Below, in pieces: positions 21,042 through 26,391 of a stretch of 26,391 bases of DNA; position 1 is the stretch's first letter, and every line of letters starts with the position of its first letter. The stretch is from the IMG/VR virus record IMGVR_UViG_3300024518_001883, positions 1 through 26,391 of that record. One strand, given 5' to 3'. Origin of the DNA: a virus. Under the pieces are notes generated by a model, which made no database searches, was not told where the DNA came from, and was given only the letters and a program-made list of their open reading frames with translations. Made by a program: the position numbers and the translations under genes.

Positions 21042-21195
21042 AGCGGCGAGCAAATTAGGCGTACTAATGGACGTTGGTACGTTTCAACTGATATCAGCGT
21101 GCGGTGTTGTAGTGTTGATTATAGATAGATGTATTAGGTTGTGGTGGGCAGCTAAAGACAGAAAGAAGCAGCATTTAAACAAATCAATTAAATAA
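20980..21195 (+). CDS. Small phage membrane protein, 71 aa
   Basis: ATG 20980 (MLEKVIDATGKSSIVAIPASEAASKLGVLMDVG). An amphipathic N-terminus precedes the membrane helix FQLISACGVVVLIIDRCIRL, followed by a positively charged tail WWAAKDRKKQ. The arrangement (short soluble start, one strong helix, basic tail) is that of small phage holin-like or anchor proteins. It is the last gene of the 20182-21195 membrane group, before a terminator. Confidence 0.6.
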   Translation: MLEKVIDATGKSSIVAIPASEAASKLGVLMDVGTFQLISACGVVVLIIDRCIRLWWAAKDRKKQHLNKSIK

Positions 21196-21205
21196 TATAC
21201 AATAG

Positions 21206-21232
21206 ACCCTATACACATTATAGGGTTTTTTT
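21206..21232 (+). terminator. Terminator abutting the portal start codon
   Basis: ACCCTATA (21206-21213), loop CACAT, TATAGGGT (21219-21226), T-run to 21232, directly followed by ATG 21233. The AGGG in the 3' arm sits 7 bases before the ATG and is the only ribosome site candidate, so folding would hide it. Confidence 0.8.
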
Positions 21233-22606
21233 ATGTCTAAAATAAACAGCATCAAGGCACGCTTAGGCCGCAACTCATTTGCTCGAACAGAATTAGGCTA
21301 CTCAGGCGTGCGCACAAAGGGCGAACTGTATCGCGGGCGCTCACTTAGAGCAGACCATAAGCGCAACATTGCAGAGCAGGCAGGTTATCCCGATATTATA
21401 AGTTTGCGCCAGCATTATGATATCGCATACAGAAACGGCTTGGGCAGTAACTTAGCGTTTGCAATTGTTGGAGATACTTGGCGAGTTGCGCCCGTTATTT
21501 ATGACGGTGAAGAAGATGCAGAGCGCCGCAAGGATAACCCTACCGAATTTGAAAAGGCAGTGGACGAACACTTTGAACGCCTTGAAGTATTTGAGCGCCT
21601 AAAAGGGCTAGACAAAGCGCAACGCCCCATGCGTTACGGTGCAATAATGTACGTAACAAGCGAAGGAGATAACGCAAAAGCTGACATGGAGCTGACCAGC
21701 CTTCCGCAAATGGACTACCTGGTTAAATTAAACGTATTCCATGAAGCGCAATTACCCGTTGAAACAGCTGTGCAAAACCCATCTAGCATCAACTATGGTA
21801 ACCCTGTTTTATACAATATCCGCACAAATGTTGCAGGCTCTACTAATGAGTGGAAAAGCTCAGGCTTTCAAGTGCATGCAAGTCGCGTATTTCCATTCGG
21901 CGAGGGTGCTTTAGATGGCTCAATGTACGGTGTGCCATGCAATGAAGGATGCTTTGAAGCGCTTATGGATTGCGCAAAGGTTCGTATGAGTGGCGCAGAG
22001 GGCTTCTTTCAGAATGCATCTAATAAGTACGCAAACACATTGCCAGAGAATGCAACACTCGCTGACGCTGACGCAATATTAGAATCAATGGAAGATTTCG
22101 ACAACGAATTACAGCGGAGTTTAATTACCGTTGGTGATGTGAAGATGCTGCAAACAACATTAAACGATCCTACTCACGCATGGACAATTGCTGTTAATGA
22201 ATGTGCTGCGCATCACGGCAAGCCTATGACCATATTAGTTGGACACCAAACAGGCGAGCGCGCAAGTGGTGAAGATATCGGCACTTGGAACCGTGTAATA
22301 ATGGATAGACAAGAGCAGGTAGCCAACAAAATGATTACCGGTTTACTTAATGATTTGATGGTTAAATTCAATTTCCCTGCACCTACTGACAAAATTAACA
22401 TTGTTTGGCGTGACTTGAATGAGTCAACAGCAGAACAGCAGGTAGACTTAGCCAAGAAACGAGCAGAGACAAATAAAATCAGCGTTGAGGGTCGAGGCTT
22501 GCCGATATACTCAACTGAATATATCCAATCAGAAGCAGGCGCACCTATTGAGGATGTTATTGTTCTTGATGATGGTGGTGAGGATAATAATAAGGGTCTT
22601 AAATGA
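21233..22606 (+). CDS. Portal protein (DUF1073-type)
   Basis: 457 residues. Seen: LGYSGVRTKGELYRGRSL, then an early helical part with IAYRNGLGSNLAFAIVGDTWRVAPVI, RYGAIMYVTSEG, HASRVFPFGEG, PMTILVGHQTGERASGEDI, and the DLNESTAEQQVDLAKKRAET helix. These fit the DUF1073/Acb1-like portal family (portal of some podo- and siphophages). The portal forms the head-tail vertex and the DNA channel through which TerL packages. The start ATG follows the terminator. The downstream gene overlaps by 4 bases (ATGA). Confidence 0.85.
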   Translation: MSKINSIKARLGRNSFARTELGYSGVRTKGELYRGRSLRADHKRNIAEQAGYPDIISLRQHYDIAYRNGLGSNLAFAIVGDTWRVAPVIYDGEEDAERRKDNPTEFEKAVDEHFERLEVFERLKGLDKAQRPMRYGAIMYVTSEGDNAKADMELTSLPQMDYLVKLNVFHEAQLPVETAVQNPSSINYGNPVLYNIRTNVAGSTNEWKSSGFQVHASRVFPFGEGALDGSMYGVPCNEGCFEALMDCAKVRMSGAEGFFQNASNKYANTLPENATLADADAILESMEDFDNELQRSLITVGDVKMLQTTLNDPTHAWTIAVNECAAHHGKPMTILVGHQTGERASGEDIGTWNRVIMDRQEQVANKMITGLLNDLMVKFNFPAPTDKINIVWRDLNESTAEQQVDLAKKRAETNKISVEGRGLPIYSTEYIQSEAGAPIEDVIVLDDGGEDNNKGLK

Positions 22607-23679
22607 ATCCAATTAGACCGGGTAGCCATAAATACCCGACCAATCAACGCCTCAACATCTCTTTAGCCTTTGCCGACAACAAAAACCGTTGGCAGCGCGC
22701 AGCGTTTCGCATCAATGAAATTATTGAGCGGATCCCACGCATAAAGCTAGATGTGCCAGATAACGAAGCGCCAAAGGTAACTAAAAAAGAAAAGCGCACT
22801 GCTACACTTGCGCGCAATAAAGCTGACACTGCTTATTTATTGGCGAATAGTGATTTTGAAGTGCCTGCTATAACAGTGTGCAAAGAACTTGCCATAATGC
22901 AAAACGCTGTGCGCTACGAATACAAACTAGACAGCACCATGATGGATGCGACAATGGATGCTATTCGCCGTATTTTAGTGGGTGATATTCTTAGTGGCTC
23001 AGAGTTTTGGACTACTCGATTCTTTCTTAATCCAAACCTTAACGAAGCTAGTAAAGATGGACTAACTGATAGTTTTATTTCAGCATTGCGCATAACCGAA
23101 GGAACGAGCGCAGAGGCATCACTAGCAACCCTCAGTGCAGAACAGCAACTTAGCCAGCCTGCTTACTTAGACCGTTTACGATTGGTTCACGGTCGAACGT
23201 TTGAAAGCATGAAAGGCTTAACCGATGATATGACCGCACAGTTACGTGTCACACTAACTGAGGGAATGGCGCGTGGTGTTGGTGTTCGTGACCTAAAAGG
23301 TATGATTAATAACCGCCTTGGGATCGGGATGGGTAGGGCTGAAAGGATTGCAAGGACTGAGATTAATAACGCTTACACTAATAGCTACATGCAAGAGTCC
23401 ATAGACTTGAACGAAACAGCGCTAAAGGATGACGAGTGGGTTATTAGGCAGGCTCACCGTAGTGCGCTATCACCAACAACAAGAAAGACTCACGCGGCAA
23501 GGCACGGCACAGTGTCAACAGTCGCGGCTCAATTGAATTGGTGGGCTGAGAATGGGCGCATAAATTGCCTTTGCTCGACTCTTGACGTATTGGTAAATAA
23601 AAAAACTGGCGAGATATTGCAAGATAAAATGATTAAGACTATGAAGATACAGAAAAAAGAATGGTTTCCTAGTAAATAA
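22603..23679 (+). CDS. Head morphogenesis protein (Mu gpF / SPP1 gp7-like)
   Basis: 358 residues. The C-terminal third has MGRAERIARTEINNAYTNSYMQES, followed by VIRQAHRSALSPTTRKTHAARHGTVS and ENGRINCLCSTLDVLV. These are the conserved block of the phage Mu F-like / SPP1 gp7 minor head protein family: R-x2-RTE, R-x-THAA-x-HG and W...INCLC. Such proteins are minor capsid proteins placed beside the portal and sometimes injected with DNA. The N-terminal part (about 1-200) is charged helical, with an ADNKNRWQRA segment. It directly follows the portal gene, as in other phages. Confidence 0.9.
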   Translation: MNPIRPGSHKYPTNQRLNISLAFADNKNRWQRAAFRINEIIERIPRIKLDVPDNEAPKVTKKEKRTATLARNKADTAYLLANSDFEVPAITVCKELAIMQNAVRYEYKLDSTMMDATMDAIRRILVGDILSGSEFWTTRFFLNPNLNEASKDGLTDSFISALRITEGTSAEASLATLSAEQQLSQPAYLDRLRLVHGRTFESMKGLTDDMTAQLRVTLTEGMARGVGVRDLKGMINNRLGIGMGRAERIARTEINNAYTNSYMQESIDLNETALKDDEWVIRQAHRSALSPTTRKTHAARHGTVSTVAAQLNWWAENGRINCLCSTLDVLVNKKTGEILQDKMIKTMKIQKKEWFPSK

Positions 23680-23690
23680 AAGAGGTAGTT

Positions 23691-24074
23691 ATGATACAAA
23701 CACAAAACTTTAACCCAATAAGCGATCCTAAGTTGCTTTGTACTTGCGGTCATCCTGATTGCGATAAGAGAAGTGTTAGCCAGTTAACGCTAAACTATGC
23801 GCAATCAGTTAGATGGAAAGTAAACCGATCACTAACTGTAACAAGTGGAGGGAGATGCCCGAACCACCCCAACGAAGTGCATAGAGACAAGCCAGCAGAC
23901 CACCAAAAACAAAAAGGTATTGATATAGCTTGTAATGGTGGTGCTGAACGCGGTGAGCTTGTGCGCGTAGGTATTGAATGCGGATTTAATGCAATCGGAG
24001 TTGGTAAAACCTTTGTTCATTTTGGTATTCGCGAAGAATTGCCAATGGGTCAAATTATGATGTGGAGTTATTAG
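23691..24074 (+). CDS. Endolysin, peptidase M15 family (D-Ala-D-Ala carboxypeptidase-like)
   Basis: 127 residues; AGAGGTAG ribosome site. Motifs: SGGRCPNHPN near residues 52-61, HQKQKGIDIA near 71-80 and TFVHFGIR near 107-114. The likely zinc ligands are His71, Asp78 and His110, spaced like the M15_3 phage endolysin domain. It cleaves peptidoglycan stem peptides or cross-links. The loop DHQKQKGID is a variant of the usual S-x-H-x-x-G-x-A-x-D motif. An N-terminal C-T-C-G-H-x-D-C pattern is an unusual short zinc-like unit. The holin follows after 1 base. Confidence 0.88.
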   Translation: MIQTQNFNPISDPKLLCTCGHPDCDKRSVSQLTLNYAQSVRWKVNRSLTVTSGGRCPNHPNEVHRDKPADHQKQKGIDIACNGGAERGELVRVGIECGFNAIGVGKTFVHFGIREELPMGQIMMWSY

Positions 24075-24075
24075 C

Positions 24076-24528
24076 ATGAGTTGGATAACAGAATTGTTTT
24101 CATCGTCAGTAGGTACGATAATCGAAAAGGCAGGCGGTGCAATTGATAGTCTTGTAACATCAGACGAGGAACGGCTAGCGCTAAAAAACGCACTACAAAA
24201 GATAGCTAACGACGAAAAAGCAGAAGCTAATCGACATGTGGAAGCGCAAGAAAAGGCTGTAACAGAGCGCCATAAAACAGATATGACGTCAGATTCATGG
24301 CTATCCAAAAACATTAGGCCGATGGCTTTGATATTTTTAACGGTTTCAGTTGTGGCGCTTGCTTACTTTACTGTTTTTTCTGACTCGATTAAGCAAGGCG
24401 TACTAGATAGTTGGATTGACTTGTTCACAGGCTTGTTAATGCTTGTATACGGCTTTTACTTCGGTTCAAGAGGTCTTGAAAAAATATTTGCCTTGATGGA
24501 AGCGCGTAAAACTAAAAATAAAAGTTGA
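24076..24528 (+). CDS. 3TM holin (GTA_holin_3TM family)
   Basis: 150 residues. N-terminal amphipathic segment with a weakly hydrophobic stretch (SWITELFSSSVGTIIEKAGG), then charged helix (SDEERLALKNALQKIANDEKAEANRHVEAQEK), then two strong membrane segments near residues 82-101 (PMALIFLTVSVVALAYFTVF) and 114-131 (WIDLFTGLLMLVYGFYFG), ending GLEKIFALMEARKTKNKS. This is the pattern of the 3TM holin superfamily found beside M15 or lysozyme endolysins. It would form the lysis pore that lets the endolysin reach the wall. Translation is probably coupled to the endolysin gene. Confidence 0.85.
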   Translation: MSWITELFSSSVGTIIEKAGGAIDSLVTSDEERLALKNALQKIANDEKAEANRHVEAQEKAVTERHKTDMTSDSWLSKNIRPMALIFLTVSVVALAYFTVFSDSIKQGVLDSWIDLFTGLLMLVYGFYFGSRGLEKIFALMEARKTKNKS

Positions 24529-24553
24529 CACTTTGGATTATTAAGAATATATT
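24525..24553 (+). promoter_or_regulatory. Consensus sigma-70-type promoter at the end of the holin gene
   Basis: TTGACA (24525-24530), 17-base spacer, TATATT (24548-24553). The -35 lies over the holin stop. It is one of the best promoters in the window and has no gene for about 500 bases downstream, so it probably makes an RNA starting near 24560. Confidence 0.8.
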
Positions 24554-24636
24554 TAAATCTCTTAACAGGCAGTTATCTTTCGTTTCTAGGTGGAGAATGT
24601 GACCATGGACTAACCGAATTAGATTTACCCGACAAG

Positions 24637-24748
24637 ACTGAGTAAACAGTAAATCCGTAAGCTTTGAATCGTGAAAGCGGTGCAGGAGGTGGCTGCCCTG
24701 GGCTTCGTAAGCCAAACTGAGTAACCCAAACTGAGTAAACAGTAAATC
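24637..24748 (+). repeat. 19-bp direct repeat in the non-coding region
   Basis: ACTGAGTAAACAGTAAATC occurs at 24637-24655 and 24730-24748, exact copies; a partial copy ACTGAGTAA is at 24716-24724. They lie in the 5' part of the structured region and flank two short hairpins (24661-24678 and 24701-24713). Confidence 0.9.
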
Positions 24749-25058
24749 AAGAAATAGTAATCTCTCTTACGTAAAAATAAGGAAGGTGATAAATCTCCCG
24801 CGCAGGGTTAAGCGTATGTTAAATGCGTTTGAATATAGGCGGTAGTTAGGTTCGACTCCTGTTTTAAGCTTTTACAGTTAAAATCTTACCAGATTTACCA
24901 GAGCGCACTGCAGATAAAGACGAAAGCGAGACTGCATAAATATCGCTAAAGGGCAAGGTTTAAATATTTCGATATCCCAAAAGAAAACCAAGACAAGGCG
25001 ACTCGCACACGCGAGCAACTACCATTAACTTTTAACTAAATGACAGGAATTAATTATT

Positions 25059-25280
25059 ATGAGAAAAATAAAAACAACAAAACGCCAACGCAAAGCAGTC
25101 AAAGGCTTAAACTCGGCATGTTTTCATAGCTTAAACCGCGGATCAGAGATTTTAATCTCAGGTGTCGAATACCTTGGTCAAACTCCAGTCTTTAAAGACT
25201 TAAATGCAAACGCTGCTGGCTTGCTCCCGAACTTCGTGAAGGTTCAAAAGGGCATTCCATTTGTTCGAGTAGCAGGTTAA
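25059..25280 (+). CDS. Hypothetical basic phage protein inside the structured region, 73 aa
   Basis: ATG 25059 has AGGAA about 9 bases upstream. The N-terminus MRKIKTTKRQRKAVKGLN is strongly basic; the rest SACFHSLNRGSEILISGVEYLGQTPVFKDLNANAAGLLPNFVKVQKGIPF looks like a folded beta-rich domain. It may bind the RNA in which it lies or be an unrelated small protein. It is flanked by two hairpins with the same loop (GCACACGC at 25014-25021... and 25298-25305). No family is recognised. Confidence 0.55.
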   Translation: MRKIKTTKRQRKAVKGLNSACFHSLNRGSEILISGVEYLGQTPVFKDLNANAAGLLPNFVKVQKGIPFVRVAG

Positions 25281-25754
25281 GCGTTGACCAAGTGACCGCA
25301 CACGCGGGTATTTTTAAGTGTGTTTACTGCCTTCGGGTTCGGTCACAGGCATGATGTAGAAGCCTGTTATAAAGGTAGCTTGAATCAACAAGCATTACGC
25401 AAACGGCCTTGTGAATACACTTAAAAATAACCACTCACACTCAATTATCAAGAGAGTGACACAGCGTATAGTAACTTTGTTGAGTGGTTACACTAAATAA
25501 CCCATAGCCCGTAACGGCTGAAAACTAGCAGCTCGCCCCAATGAGTTAAGCGACTACAGATAGAAAATAAACAAAGGCCATCATACATGGCACCGCAAGA
25601 CAGATAGCGGCTCCTCTTTGTTGTTGGCGGATTAATTACCCGCCTATTCTTACTGTTTTCGTATGCAAAAGGCAGAGTCCCGTTTCTGTATGTTTCAACG
25701 GGTATTGACTCTCATTAATGGTAGTGATGCCAGAGCCGAAAGAATCACGCAATT

Positions 25755-25778
25755 AAACCGCTCTTTTGCGGTTTTTTT
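25755..25778 (+). terminator. Strong rho-independent terminator
   Basis: AAACCGC (25755-25761), loop TCTTTT, GCGGTTT (25768-25774), T-run to 25778. It closes the structured region and separates it from the tail-fibre-like gene. Confidence 0.9.
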
Positions 25779-25823
25779 GTGCCTGTAATAAACTGTATGC
25801 TAATTTATAAAGAAGGAATTCAA

Positions 25824-26391
25824 ATGGCAGAGTATCCAGACCCACGCCCATCATCACAACCAGAGGGCTCAACAGCAATGGTTGTGGCCAAAGATAACTT
25901 GATCACACTTGATAAAATGGCGGTATCGTCCGACCCTACAGTTACTAACCGCAAGGGGCAGGTGTTAACTACGTTTATAGGAGCGTCTGACAAAATCGAC
26001 GCTGATGTACTGTTAGTTGACTCAGCAAAAGACCAAGCAATCATTGACATTAATGCAGATGTAGCCACTGTTGATAATGCAAAAGACCAAGCTTTAATTG
26101 ATATTGCGGAAGATGTTGCAGAAGTTAATGCTGCTGCGGTGGTTGCGGTGTCAGATTTTGAAGCGTTAGGCCAAGACGCTATTGATGACTTTAACGCTAA
26201 CGGCGATACTGCTCTAGGAGCTTTGGGCGGTGTCCACATCGGAGAATACTCAACAGACCCATTAATCACTGAGCGCAATCAATACGTAACATTCGGGGTA
26301 TCACCAACGGCCACACAGTGGAAAATAACAGGTTCAACATCTTTAAATTATCAGATTGATTCTACAACATACCCTGATCCAGAAAACGACC
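25824..26391 (+). CDS. Tail-fibre-like protein (5' part, cut by window edge)
   Basis: ATG 25824 with AGAAGGA 6 bases upstream. About 189 residues are visible, open to the edge. It starts MAEYPDPRPSSQPEGSTAM, then KDNLITLDKMAVSSDPTVTNRKGQ. Such an N-terminal pattern (short Pro-rich start, then TVTNRKGQ) resembles the adaptor regions of phage tail fibres or tailspikes. Residues 58-100 are helical repeats (VDSAKDQAIIDINADVATVDNAKDQALIDI... type, with repeated AKDQA-IDI units), compatible with a trimeric coiled coil. From about 135 on the sequence becomes beta-rich (YVTFGVSPTATQWKITGS). Function: host recognition, inferred. Confidence 0.75.
   Translation, partial: MAEYPDPRPSSQPEGSTAMVVAKDNLITLDKMAVSSDPTVTNRKGQVLTTFIGASDKIDADVLLVDSAKDQAIIDINADVATVDNAKDQALIDIAEDVAEVNAAAVVAVSDFEALGQDAIDDFNANGDTALGALGGVHIGEYSTDPLITERNQYVTFGVSPTATQWKITGSTSLNYQIDSTTYPDPEND

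Larger units (their letters stand above)
24560..25778 (+). ncRNA. Candidate large structured phage RNA (promoter to terminator)
   Basis: From the promoter at 24525 to the terminator at 25755-25778 there are 530 and about 490 bases without a credible gene, around one small ORF (25059-25280). Structured elements: GGCTT/AAGCC (24701-24713); CTCGC-ACAC-GCGAG (25012-25025); CCGC-ACAC-GCGG (25296-25307); TATTTTTAAGTGT (25309-25321) pairing perfectly with ACACTTAAAAATA (25417-25429); AACCACTCA/TGAGTGGTT (25429-25437, 25481-25489) enclosing CACTC/GAGTG; a three-way junction closed by AACAAAG/CTTTGTT (25570-25576, 25616-25622) with GCCAT/ATGGC and CCGC/GCGG inside; GGCGG/CCGCC (25626-25644); and AGAGTC-CCGTT / AACGG..GACTCT (25674-25712). 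This recalls the GOLLD/ROOL class of giant phage RNAs, which lie in phages and often near tRNAs, but identity is not established. Confidence 0.6.

Noticed and set aside
24846-24862. tRNA-like T-arm (TTAGG-TTCGACT-CCTGT) in the non-coding region
   Set aside because: No matching acceptor 5' strand, D-arm or anticodon arm could be built upstream, and no CCA end. A complete tRNA gene is not supported; it is mentioned only as part of the ncRNA candidate.
25820-26278. Minus-strand frame of 152 residues opposite the tail-fibre-like gene
   Set aside because: Shadow of the plus-strand gene; Ser/Ala-rich composition and no ribosome site.
1-26391. CRISPR array, integrase or attachment sites
   Set aside because: No regularly spaced repeats, no integrase-like protein and no plausible att core were seen, so lysogeny is not supported within this window.

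Overview
The window is a piece of an AT-rich tailed double-stranded DNA phage genome. The host is probably a marine gammaproteobacterium; this is inferred from base composition and protein style, and no host marker is present. It carries terminase small and large subunits, a portal, a Mu-gpF-like head protein, an M15 endolysin, a 3TM holin, a tail-fibre-like protein cut by the right edge, and a phage replication block. No integrase, tRNA gene, insertion sequence or CRISPR array was found.

Layout. (1) 1-428: 3' end of a rightward structural-type gene, closed by a bidirectional terminator. (2) 443-1791: leftward early genes (beta-class DNA methyltransferase and small proteins), divergent from a rightward Cro-like regulator at 1887-2129 across an almost perfectly symmetric double promoter. 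(3) 2141-14645: a long leftward early region. It holds a homing-endonuclease-like ORF, a C5-cytosine methyltransferase, a DUF4406 protein, a phage adenine methyltransferase, two HTH proteins, a VRR-NUC nuclease, a superfamily II helicase, a nucleotidyltransferase-fold protein, a coiled-coil protein, an SSB-like DUF669 protein, an AAA ATPase, a primase-helicase and a Rha-family protein. (4) 14646-15151: an intergenic region with TGACG iterons on both sides of an AT-rich tract, my candidate replication origin and divergent promoter region. (5) 15152-17897: small rightward genes, mostly unknown, including a zinc-ribbon ORF broken by an in-frame TAA. (6) 17966-24528: packaging, membrane, head and lysis genes. 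(7) 24525-25778: a consensus promoter, about 1.2 kb of mostly non-coding and highly structured sequence containing one 73-residue ORF, then a strong terminator. (8) 25824 to the right edge: start of a tail-fibre-like gene.

The leftward block supplies DNA replication and recombination (primase-helicase, SSB-like protein, ATPase, helicase, nuclease) and three DNA methyltransferases of different classes, which would protect phage DNA against restriction. The rightward block packages DNA, builds heads and lyses the cell. At least three early promoters share a -10 region embedded in ATTAATAT(C/-)nGTTTA, which suggests one repressor controls them together.

Most notable for follow-up: the promoter-to-terminator structured transcript at 24525-25778 (candidate large phage ncRNA), the iteron/AT-rich origin candidate, the homing-endonuclease ORF carrying a copy of the neighbouring methyltransferase C-terminus, the symmetric divergent promoter, and the stop-interrupted zinc-ribbon gene.
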